Below are positions 54,897 to 63,125 of a stretch of 64,000 nt of DNA, piece after piece. Within the stretch, counting starts at the first letter, position 1; each line of letters begins with the position of its first letter. Below the pieces are notes generated by a model. That model was not told the DNA's origin and ran no database searches. It worked only from the letters and a program-made list of their open reading frames with translations. The stretch spans positions 1 through 64,000 of the forward strand of contig JAILMN010000009.1 in NCBI GenBank assembly GCA_024692565.1. Direction: 5' to 3'. This DNA comes from Paludibacteraceae bacterium (GTDB lineage: Bacteria; Bacteroidota; Bacteroidia; Bacteroidales; Paludibacteraceae). The position numbers and the translations under genes are program-made.

Positions 54897-55391
54897 TTAT
54901 TTTGATTTCAAAATCTCATCTGCTATCTCGCGGATTGCTCCTTGTCCTCCGGGTGTCTTTAGCACATGTATTCCCTTTATGGCTTTCACTTCCGGACGTG
55001 CGTTCGGCGGGCAACAGGGGAATCCTACCGCGCTGAGAATATCAATATCATTGATATCGTCTCCCACATAGCAGACTTCCGCTAATGTGATACCCAATTT
55101 ATCGCAAATCTTCTGCGCTGCACCCAATTTGGTCATACTTCCCGGTCGATCCTTACTGCCGACACTCAGATACAGGAAATCCAAGTGCAGTTTCTCTGCA
55201 CGCGCTTTGACAATCGGTGATTGCTCAGACGTCAAGATTCCGCAAGGAATACCTGCACGTCGCAGACAAGCCATACCCATTCCGTCATACACACAGAAAC
55301 GCTTCATCGCGTCGCCTTCTGCTGTATAATACATGCCGCCATCCGTCAGGCAACCATCCACGTCTGTTAGAAATAACTTAACCTCTTTCAT
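54897..55391 (-). CDS. KdsC-like HAD phosphatase (3-deoxy-ulosonate-8-phosphate phosphatase-like)
   Basis: KLFLTDVDGCLTDGGMYYT; GILTSEQSPIVKARAEKL; VCYVGDDINDIDIL. Confidence 0.93.
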   Translation of the reverse strand: MKEVKLFLTDVDGCLTDGGMYYTAEGDAMKRFCVYDGMGMACLRRAGIPCGILTSEQSPIVKARAEKLHLDFLYLSVGSKDRPGSMTKLGAAQKICDKLGITLAEVCYVGDDINDIDILSAVGFPCCPPNARPEVKAIKGIHVLKTPGGQGAIREIADEILKSK

Positions 55392-55409
55392 CTGCGTTTA
55401 TTCAGTATT

Positions 55410-56087
55410 TTATTCTCTCTTCAAATCTTCCTTGTACGTAATTTTCTTGTTCGTCTCCTCGCCGGGTACGATATAAATCGGTACTTCCGGCATATATTTA
55501 TTTACAATTCCTGCATCGTCGGTCGCGATGATATCGCCGCTCTTCAATGCGCGCTCAAAAGCTTCTGCAATCACATTCAAATGAAACGCTTGGGGCGTTT
55601 GCGCACGCATATATTCAGCTCGCGAAGGAATACTTTCTACCTTATTTTCTGCCACGCGGTATAGCGTGTCCGTCACCGGCACTGCCACCGTCACTGCCTC
55701 ATGTTCCTTCAGCGCTGCAGCTACATCAGTCAAAATACGCTGACTGACAAACGGTCGCGCCGCATCATGGAACCACAAACTGACATCTGACTTCTGACAT
55801 CTAATCTCTTCTATCGCCTTCCACGACGACTCCCATCGTTCGTTCCCGCCGGGAATAATATGCTGCACTTTTTGCCAACTGTTCTGCAGACAAAGCCGCT
55901 GCGCTTCGGCAATCCAATCCGAATGCATGACGATAGCAATCTCATCAATGCACTCCGCCGCTTCAAACGCATCTACCGAGTGCTCCAAAATAGAACGCCC
56001 ATCCTCCAACGGTAACAACTGTTTTGGTGTGTTTCCTCCAACTCTGCTACCCGTTCCTCCGGCTAATATAACAGCAATGTGCTTCAT
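55410..56087 (-). CDS. IspD-family cytidylyltransferase
   Basis: HIAVILAGGTGSRVGGNTPKQLLPL; WFHDAARPFVS; RAQTPQAFHLNVI; DDAGIV. Confidence 0.92.
   Translation of the reverse strand: MKHIAVILAGGTGSRVGGNTPKQLLPLEDGRSILEHSVDAFEAAECIDEIAIVMHSDWIAEAQRLCLQNSWQKVQHIIPGGNERWESSWKAIEEIRCQKSDVSLWFHDAARPFVSQRILTDVAAALKEHEAVTVAVPVTDTLYRVAENKVESIPSRAEYMRAQTPQAFHLNVIAEAFERALKSGDIIATDDAGIVNKYMPEVPIYIVPGEETNKKITYKEDLKRE
55779..55812. repeat. 7-bp-period repeat inside ispD-like CDS
   Basis: ACTGACA TCTGACT TCTGACA TCTAATC TC; encodes RCQKSDVS. Confidence 0.75.
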
Positions 56088-56114
56088 AAGTCCATTTTTA
56101 CCCAAATTAGCGTG

Positions 56115-56146
56115 CAAAAGTACTCAAAAGTTTTTATTTATGCAAA
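56115..56146 (-). promoter_or_regulatory. Bacteroidota-type promoter for ispD-like gene
   Basis: reverse complement TTTG...TACTTTTG. Confidence 0.55.
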
Positions 56147-56181
56147 TAAAAAACGTGGTTTGACGATATTTTACAAAAAAA

Positions 56182-56213
56182 TTTGCACAATTGATATTTT
56201 TTTTGTACTTTTG
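56182..56213 (+). promoter_or_regulatory. Bacteroidota-type promoter for GT4/heptose operon
   Basis: TTTG(56182)...TACTTTTG(56206). Confidence 0.6.
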
Positions 56214-56239
56214 CGGCGAAATTGTAAAATTGCATTATT

Positions 56240-57373
56240 GTGCGGGTAGGTATAGCAGGTACAGCGTGGCCGTATAGAGGAGGTTTGGCAGCGTTCAACG
56301 AACGCTTGGCGCGGCAGTTTTTGTCCGAAGGACACGAGGTGAATATCTTCACCTTTTCTATGCAATATCCGGACTTCTTATTCCCTGGTAAAACTCAGTA
56401 TTCGGACGCGCCGCAGCCGGAAGACTTATCGATTAGCCGCACAATTAACAGTGTCAATCCTTTCTCTTGGTTCAAAACTGCACGAGCGATTCGCAAAGCA
56501 GGTATTGAAGTGCTGGTCATCAAGTTCTGGATTCCTCTGATGGCGCCTTGTTTGGGCACTGTCGCACGTCTTGCACGACGCAAAGGAATACGCGTGGTGT
56601 CCATATTGGATAATGTGATTCCGCACGAACCGCATTTCTGGGATAAATGGCTCATCCGTTATTTCATCCGGAGCGTGGACTCGTTCATCGCGATGTCCGA
56701 AAGTGTGAGAGAGGATTGCTTGAAATTCCTTCCGGCTTCGCGTCATGACGTAGTAACGCTGTCGCCGCACCCACTGTATGACAATTTCGGCGAAGCCGTT
56801 CCCAAAAATGAAGCACGTTCATTCTTGGGCTTGCCGCAAGACAAAACAATACTCCTTTTCTTCGGGTTTATACGCGACTATAAAGGTCTTGATTTGCTGA
56901 TGAAGGCATATAAGAAAGCTTATACAAAAGACCTGCTGCTCGTTGTTGCCGGTGAGTTCTATAATAATGCGCAGCAATATAGTGAGTTGGAGAAAGAGTT
57001 AGGGTTGGAAGGCACGATTGAATGGCGCACAGACTTTATTCCGGACGACAAAGTAAGGTATTATTTCTCGGCGGCTGACCTCATTGTGCAGCCCTACAAA
57101 ACCGCCACACAAAGCGGTGTGACGCAGATCGCATACCACTTTGAGCGACCAATGTTGGTGACCCGCGTAGGCGGACTTGCAGAGATTGTGCCTAATGGAA
57201 AAGTGGGCTATGTATGCGAAGTTAACGAAGACGAGATCGCTGAAGCGATACGTTCTTTTGCTGTGATGGATACGAAACAACGGGATGCATCATTCCGCAA
57301 GAATATACAAAACGAAAAACAAAAATACGCGTGGTCTGCAATGACCGCAAAAATATATGATAATACGAAGTAA
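56240..57373 (+). CDS. glycosyltransferase family 4
   Basis: GIAGTAWPYRGGLAAFNERLARQF; LFFGFIRDYKGLDLL; QPYKTATQSGVTQIAYHF. Confidence 0.9.
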   Translation: MRVGIAGTAWPYRGGLAAFNERLARQFLSEGHEVNIFTFSMQYPDFLFPGKTQYSDAPQPEDLSISRTINSVNPFSWFKTARAIRKAGIEVLVIKFWIPLMAPCLGTVARLARRKGIRVVSILDNVIPHEPHFWDKWLIRYFIRSVDSFIAMSESVREDCLKFLPASRHDVVTLSPHPLYDNFGEAVPKNEARSFLGLPQDKTILLFFGFIRDYKGLDLLMKAYKKAYTKDLLLVVAGEFYNNAQQYSELEKELGLEGTIEWRTDFIPDDKVRYYFSAADLIVQPYKTATQSGVTQIAYHFERPMLVTRVGGLAEIVPNGKVGYVCEVNEDEIAEAIRSFAVMDTKQRDASFRKNIQNEKQKYAWSAMTAKIYDNTK

Positions 57374-58382
57374 AGCACCTTTACGCCTGGGTTTGGCAGG
57401 AGGAGGAACGGATGTTTCTCCTTATTCCGATCTCTACGGCGGCGCAATCCTCAATGCCACGATTTCGTTGTATGCATATACAACGATTGAACCGTTGGAC
57501 AACCACAAAATCATTTTTTCTTCCCCTGACGCTGGACTCGAAGAAGTCTATGATGCGACAGAACAATTAGACACGAACGGCTATTTTGTGCTTGCCAAAG
57601 GTGTCTATAACCGCGTGGTGAAAGACTTTGCGCACAAGCCCTTGTCTTTCCGCATCACAAGCCACGTTGATTCGCCGGCAGGTAGCGGACTCGGTACGTC
57701 CAGTACGCTGGTAGTCAGCATCTTAGGTGCTTTTGCCGAATGGCTTAAGTTGCCGTTGGGCGAATACGATTTGGCACGCTTGGCTTATGAAATTGAGCGC
57801 AAGGATTTGGCAATGGCAGGAGGTAAACAAGACCAATATGCTGCGACCTTCGGAGGATTTAACTATATGCAGTTCCTACAGGACGACAAAGTCATTGTCA
57901 ACCCGCTTCGTATTCGTCAGCGTTATCAGGACGAGTTAGCGCACAATTTATTGCTGTATTACACGGAAACGAGTCATGTGAGCGCAGAGATCATCCAAGG
58001 ACAAATAGACAACGTCAAAGCCAATAACAACAAGTCCATCGAAGCCATGCATCAACTCAAAGAGCAGGCCGTTTGGATGAAAGAGAGCCTACTGAAGGGT
58101 GATATCGATGCCATCGGAGAAATCCTCAATTTCGGATGGGAGCATAAGAAAAAGACGGCTTCCGGTATCACGAATCCGTTGCTTGACGACATCTATCAAA
58201 CGGCTATTAAAGCCGGCGCTACAGGTGGTAAAGTGAGTGGTGCAGGCGGAGGAGGATTTATGTTCTTCTACTGCCCTAAAACCAGCCGTTATGCCGTAGA
58301 AAAAGCCTTAACGGAGAAGTTCTCCGGACAAGTCAAACGTTATGAATTTACCGCAGAAGGATTAAAAACATGGACACTATAA
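57357..58382 (+). CDS. hddA: GHMP kinase, D-glycero-alpha-D-manno-heptose-7-phosphate kinase-like
   Basis: SKAPLRLGLAGGGTDVSPYSDLYGG; SPAGSGLGTSSTLVVSILGA; GATGGKVSGAGGGGFMFFYC. Confidence 0.93.
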   Translation: MIIRSKAPLRLGLAGGGTDVSPYSDLYGGAILNATISLYAYTTIEPLDNHKIIFSSPDAGLEEVYDATEQLDTNGYFVLAKGVYNRVVKDFAHKPLSFRITSHVDSPAGSGLGTSSTLVVSILGAFAEWLKLPLGEYDLARLAYEIERKDLAMAGGKQDQYAATFGGFNYMQFLQDDKVIVNPLRIRQRYQDELAHNLLLYYTETSHVSAEIIQGQIDNVKANNNKSIEAMHQLKEQAVWMKESLLKGDIDAIGEILNFGWEHKKKTASGITNPLLDDIYQTAIKAGATGGKVSGAGGGGFMFFYCPKTSRYAVEKALTEKFSGQVKRYEFTAEGLKTWTL

Positions 58383-58948
58383 TTCGTTCTATTACAGAGA
58401 GTATCGCAACCAAACAGCAGATCTTAAACAACAAGCCGTTGTTGGAAACGATTCAGGCCGTAGCGGACGTCATCGTTAAAGCGCTGCGTGACGGCAAACG
58501 TATTTTATGGTGCGGCAACGGCGGTAGTGCAGCTGATGCTCAACATCTCGCAGCCGAGTTATCCGGACGCTTTTATTATGACCGCCCGCCGCTCAACTCC
58601 GAGGCGATGCATTGCAACACGTCGTATATGACGGCTGTAGCCAACGATTACGGCTATGACCTTATTTACGCACGCATGATTGATGGCGCTTGCAAACCCG
58701 GCGATGTGTTGGTGGGCATCTCGACTTCGGGTAATTCGAAGAATATATGCAATGCTTTTCGCAAAGCGAAAGAGTTAGGTGTTATCACCGTGGCGATGAC
58801 GGGTGCTACGGGCGGCGAGATGAAAGCGATGGCGGACTATCTGCTTAATGTGCCGTCTGACGACACTCCGCGGATCCAGGAGTCGCACATCATGCTTGGT
58901 CACATCATCTGCGAGATTGTCGAAGCGCAAATGTTCCCACGTGTTTAA
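58370..58948 (+). CDS. gmhA: phosphoheptose (sedoheptulose-7-phosphate) isomerase
   Basis: LWCGNGGSAADAQHLAAELSGRFYYDRPPL; VGISTSGNSKNI; MLGHIICEIVE. Confidence 0.96.
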   Translation: MDTIIRSITESIATKQQILNNKPLLETIQAVADVIVKALRDGKRILWCGNGGSAADAQHLAAELSGRFYYDRPPLNSEAMHCNTSYMTAVANDYGYDLIYARMIDGACKPGDVLVGISTSGNSKNICNAFRKAKELGVITVAMTGATGGEMKAMADYLLNVPSDDTPRIQESHIMLGHIICEIVEAQMFPRV

Positions 58949-60104
58949 GGAAGCGGTCATATTAGCCGGAGGCTTCGGGACTCGTCTGAGTCACGTAGTG
59001 AGCGATGTGCCTAAACCGATGGCGCCGGTCTACGGCAGACCGTTTTTGTGTTATTTGCTTGATCGCTTGGCTGATGCAGGTATTCAACGCGTGGTGCTTG
59101 CTACGGGTTATATGCACGAAGTCATCGAGACCTATTTCGGTACTGGGTACCAAGGCTTGGAAATCATCTATTCGAATGAAGATCAGCCGCTCTTCACAGG
59201 CGGCGCCATTCGTCAGGCGGCAGAGAAGATTCAGTCCGAAGATTTTGTGGTACTCAACGGTGACACCCTTTTCGATATTGATTTTCAACAACTATACGAT
59301 TTTCATACCTCGCACGATGCGCATCTAAGTATTGCGTTGCGACGTGTGGAAGACACCGGTCGATACGGAGCTGTAACCTGCGAGAATGACCGCATCGTGG
59401 CCTTTCATGAGAAGACAGAGAGCCAAGGTGCAGGTGATATCAACGGAGGCATCTATGCCATCAATCGCGCGTGGCTGCTAAACCAAGACTTGCCTACGAA
59501 ATTTTCGTTCGAGAAAGAACTGATGCAACCGCTCGCAGGTGACCCGCATTTCTACGGACTCAGTTTCAACAATTATTTTATCGATATTGGTGTGCCGGAC
59601 GACTATTTCCGCGCGCAGCAGGAATTCAAGACACTCTTCCCTCAAGATGAGTTCTTATTTCTTGACCGTGACGGTATTCTCAACAAACATCTGCTGGGAG
59701 ATTATGTGCGAAACTGGAGTATGTGGGAATGGCTGCCGGGCATACTGGAAGCGATGCCGGTGCTCGCTAAACGATTCAAACGTATCTTCATCGTCACGAA
59801 TCAGCAAGGAGTAGGAAAAGGTCTGATGACTGAAGAGGACTTGGAAGATGTGCACCGCCATATGTTGGCCGATATAGAAGCTGCCGGCGGCCGCATAGAC
59901 AGAGTCTATGTATGTACGGCTTTGGAGAGCGAGAAGAGTCCGAATCGCAAGCCTGAGATAGGCATGGCGCTACAGGCACAACATGACTTCCCCGAAGTCG
60001 ATTTTCATCGTTCGGTGATGGTAGGGGATAGTAAATCAGACGAACTCTTTGCGCAGCGATCACGCATGCGTTTCTTGGAAAGCATTCCAGCCCTGAGCCT
60101 TTAG
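58941..60104 (+). CDS. fusion: HddC-like heptose-1-phosphate guanylyltransferase + GmhB-like heptose-bisphosphate phosphatase
   Basis: EAVILAGGFGTRLSHVVSDVPKPMAPVYGRPFL nucleotidyltransferase; then EFLFLDRDGILNKHLLGDYV HAD phosphatase, VTNQQGVGKGL, MVGDSKSDELFA; GTG start 58941 proposed. Confidence 0.9.
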   Translation: MFKEAVILAGGFGTRLSHVVSDVPKPMAPVYGRPFLCYLLDRLADAGIQRVVLATGYMHEVIETYFGTGYQGLEIIYSNEDQPLFTGGAIRQAAEKIQSEDFVVLNGDTLFDIDFQQLYDFHTSHDAHLSIALRRVEDTGRYGAVTCENDRIVAFHEKTESQGAGDINGGIYAINRAWLLNQDLPTKFSFEKELMQPLAGDPHFYGLSFNNYFIDIGVPDDYFRAQQEFKTLFPQDEFLFLDRDGILNKHLLGDYVRNWSMWEWLPGILEAMPVLAKRFKRIFIVTNQQGVGKGLMTEEDLEDVHRHMLADIEAAGGRIDRVYVCTALESEKSPNRKPEIGMALQAQHDFPEVDFHRSVMVGDSKSDELFAQRSRMRFLESIPALSL

Positions 60105-61085
60105 CGGTAGTTCTTCGCCGTTGCGACCGATGAGGTTGCAACCGTATTCCTGCTTCGTGATGTGGCCGATGATGTAGAGGTCTTCCACAGGAATCAATTT
60201 CTCGTAGTCATCCAGCGAACAAGTGAACAGCAACTCATAGTCCTCGCCGCCGTTCAGCGCACATGTAACGATATTGAGGTTCATCTCCTCGGCGAGTGCC
60301 GCTGCCTGGAAATCGATGGGCAGTTTATCTTCATAGACGCAGCAACCGACACCCGACTGCGTGCAAATATGCAGTAATTCGGATGACAAACCATCCGAGA
60401 TATCCATCATCGCTGTCGGCTTAACGCCGGCTTTGCGGAGGGACTCAAGAATATCGCGGCGTGCTTCGGGTTTAAGTTGGCGCTCCAACAAGTATTCTTT
60501 GCCTTCAAAGTCCGGTTGCTCTGCGTTCGCAAGCCGTTCCCGCTCCAGCAGTTGAAGTCCCATATACGCTGTGCCGAGATTGCCGGAAACGCAAATCAGG
60601 TCATTCAATTTCGCGCCATCACGATAGACGATATCTTTCGCTGCGGCAGTACCCAAACAAGTAATCGAAATAGTCAAACCCGTCATGGACGCACAAGTGT
60701 CCCCTCCCACAAGATCGACGCCGTAGCGCTCGCACGCGAGGCGAATGCCGCTATAGAGCGCCTCGATATCTTCAACGGAGAACCGCTTACTGATACCTAA
60801 GCTCACCGTGATCTGGGTCGGTGTGCCGTTCATCGCGTAAATATCGGAGAAATTAACCACCGCAGCCTTGTATCCGAGGTGCTTGAGCGGCACATATTCG
60901 AGATTAAAATGGATCCCTTCGAGTAATATGTCGGTGGTCATCAGCACTTTCTTCGAGCCAAAATCCATCACCGCACAGTCGTCTCCGACACCTTTCTTGG
61001 TACTCGGTTGCACAGGTTTGATATCCTTGGTGAGATGCTTGATCAACCCGAACTCACCCATAGTAGCTATTTCCGTTTTTGCCAT
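60060..61085 (-). CDS. thiL: thiamine-monophosphate kinase ThiL
   Basis: GVGDDCAVMDFGSKKVLMTTDILLEGIHF; VNFSDIYAMNGTPTQI; DISDGLSSELLHIC. Confidence 0.95.
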   Translation of the reverse strand: MAKTEIATMGEFGLIKHLTKDIKPVQPSTKKGVGDDCAVMDFGSKKVLMTTDILLEGIHFNLEYVPLKHLGYKAAVVNFSDIYAMNGTPTQITVSLGISKRFSVEDIEALYSGIRLACERYGVDLVGGDTCASMTGLTISITCLGTAAAKDIVYRDGAKLNDLICVSGNLGTAYMGLQLLERERLANAEQPDFEGKEYLLERQLKPEARRDILESLRKAGVKPTAMMDISDGLSSELLHICTQSGVGCCVYEDKLPIDFQAAALAEEMNLNIVTCALNGGEDYELLFTCSLDDYEKLIPVEDLYIIGHITKQEYGCNLIGRNGEELPLKAQGWNAFQETHA

Positions 61086-61102
61086 ATAAATCAATTTTGC
61101 GT

Positions 61103-61135
61103 GCAAAATTACTGCTTTTTTTTGACATATGCAAA
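61103..61135 (-). promoter_or_regulatory. 33-bp conserved promoter module copy (thiL)
   Basis: reverse complement TTTGCATATGTCAAAAAAAAGCAGTAATTTTGC. Confidence 0.85.
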
Positions 61136-61161
61136 CAAATTGCTTTTTTTTGCCCGAATTA

Positions 61162-61194
61162 TTTGCGTGTACGAAATATTTTTCGTAATTTTGC
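61162..61194 (+). promoter_or_regulatory. Bacteroidota-type promoter for the GH13 lipoprotein
   Basis: TTTGCGTG...TAATTTTGC. Confidence 0.6.
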
Positions 61195-61216
61195 AGCCGC
61201 AAAACAATCTTGTATC

Positions 61217-63091
61217 ATGAAGAAAACGATTATTCTTATGCTATCCATGGCATTGATCGCTTGCTCAAGCAAGCCGTGTTTGGAGGACGAGTGCCTCTAT
61301 AGTTCCCGTCAGACGAAGTTCGCTTTTTGGTCGAATGTGGCCGAGCAGATGGAAGTCCTCATCTATGATGAGGCGAATGGCGAAAAGCCGGATAATGTGG
61401 TCAGCCTGACCAAAGGTGACGATGATTTCTGGTGTGCAACCGTCAAAGGTGACCTCGCGGGTAAGTTCTACACCGTGCGTTCGTTCCAGAATGGCGAATG
61501 GAGTGCCGAGAGTCCGGGTATCTTTGCGAAAGCCGTGAGTATCAACGGACAGCGCGCTGCGATCCTCGACCTCAAGAAAACCAACCCCGAAGGATGGGAC
61601 AAAGACAAACGTCCGGCAATGACCGATCCTACGGATATCGTGGTCTATGAGACCCACCTGCGCGACTTCACGATATCGCCCAATTCGGAGGTGGAGCACA
61701 AGGGCAAGTTCATTGGCCTGACCGAAGAAGCCCCGTTGCAGTACTTGCAGGAATTGGGTATCACCCACCTGCAGATCCTGCCTATGTTCGACTACGGCTC
61801 CATCGACGAGACAACGCTTGACCAGAATAAGTATAACTGGGGCTACGACCCGGTGAACTACAACGTTCCTGATGGCGGTTACAGCACCGATCCGGCTGAC
61901 CCGGCTTGCCGTATTCGCGAAGCGAAAGCCATGATCCAGGCGCTGCACAAAGCCGGTATCCGCGTCGTTATGGACGTCGTTTATAACCACACTTTCGATG
62001 TCATGGGATGTGCCCTCGGACGCGTGGTGCCCAAGTATTTCTACCGCCTGAATGATGACGGCACGTTTGCGAATGGCTCGGGCTGCGGCAACGAAACAGC
62101 CTCCGACCACGAGATGTACCGCCGCTTCATGGTTGAGTCCGTCTGCTACTGGGCGCGCGAGTACCACATCGATGGTTTCCGTTTTGACCTCATGGGTATC
62201 CATGACCAAGAGACGATGCGTCAGATTCGCGCCGCGTTGGACGAGATCGACCCGACTATCCTCACCTATGGTGAGGGCTGGGCAGCGATGGCACCCGCTT
62301 ACCCGTACGAAGGGCTTGCCATGAAACAATGGACATACAAAATGCCGCGCGTGGGCGCATTCAGCGATGACATCCGCAACGCCCTCATCGGTAGCCCGTT
62401 CGACCATGAGCGCGGTTTCGCTTCCGGCAACCCTGCCTCCGTCAAAGATGTGATGCGCGGACTGATCGCTTGCCCCGAATGGAGCGGCGAACCCATGCAA
62501 CACGTGTCCTATATCACCTGCCACGACAACTACTGCCTGCGCGACCGTATCGAGGTCAGCGCCAAGGGCGAGACCGAGACAACCAAACTGCGAATGAATA
62601 AACTCGCGCAGACCGCTGTCCTGGTGTCGCAAGGTATGTCGTTCCTCTACGGCGGCGAAGAACTCTACCGCACCAAACGCGGCATCGACAACAGCTATCA
62701 GAGCCCCGACAGCATCAATATCATCCCGTGGGAAAACCGCGACCGCTATCCGGATCTGTTCGAGTACTACCGCCAGATGATCGCTATCCGCCGTGCGCAC
62801 AAAGGCTTCCGTCTCGGTAGCGCAGACGCGGTAAAAGAGCATGTGGAGTTCCTTGATTCGGACAACGAGAACCTCATCATTTATCGCATCAATAACCTCG
62901 AAGGTATCGACTCCGCAGCGGCGCTCATTGTGCTGCTCAACGGTAGCGCAGAAACGCTCAACGCAGCGATTCCCGAAGGCGCATACGCCATCCTCGCTTT
63001 CGATGGCGAAGCGGACGTCAACGGCTTAGGCGACTACGCGGGCAACACCATCCCCGTAGCTCCGTATTCGGCAACAATACTTGAGGAATAA
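61217..63091 (+). CDS. GH13 type I pullulanase-like lipoprotein
   Basis: Lipobox LIACSS; VYETHLRDFT, YNWGYDPVNYNVPDGGYSTDP, VVMDVVYNHT, GFRFDLMGIHD. Confidence 0.92.
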   Translation: MKKTIILMLSMALIACSSKPCLEDECLYSSRQTKFAFWSNVAEQMEVLIYDEANGEKPDNVVSLTKGDDDFWCATVKGDLAGKFYTVRSFQNGEWSAESPGIFAKAVSINGQRAAILDLKKTNPEGWDKDKRPAMTDPTDIVVYETHLRDFTISPNSEVEHKGKFIGLTEEAPLQYLQELGITHLQILPMFDYGSIDETTLDQNKYNWGYDPVNYNVPDGGYSTDPADPACRIREAKAMIQALHKAGIRVVMDVVYNHTFDVMGCALGRVVPKYFYRLNDDGTFANGSGCGNETASDHEMYRRFMVESVCYWAREYHIDGFRFDLMGIHDQETMRQIRAALDEIDPTILTYGEGWAAMAPAYPYEGLAMKQWTYKMPRVGAFSDDIRNALIGSPFDHERGFASGNPASVKDVMRGLIACPEWSGEPMQHVSYITCHDNYCLRDRIEVSAKGETETTKLRMNKLAQTAVLVSQGMSFLYGGEELYRTKRGIDNSYQSPDSINIIPWENRDRYPDLFEYYRQMIAIRRAHKGFRLGSADAVKEHVEFLDSDNENLIIYRINNLEGIDSAAALIVLLNGSAETLNAAIPEGAYAILAFDGEADVNGLGDYAGNTIPVAPYSATILEE

Positions 63092-63125
63092 CTGAAAACC
63101 GATTACTGATTACTGATCACTAATC
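63091..63125. repeat. 7-bp-period tandem repeat overlapping the uvrB 3' end
   Basis: ACTGAAA ACCGATT ACTGATT ACTGATC ACTAATC. Confidence 0.85.

Noticed and set aside
58930-58948. ATGTTCCCACGTGTTTAA resembling a parS site
   Set aside because: Contains a CACGTG core but the arms are not palindromic, and it is coding sequence at the gmhA 3' end.
61265-62842. 525-aa - strand ORF
   Set aside because: Lies wholly antisense to the clearly GH13 pullulanase-like gene; composition of a shadow ORF.
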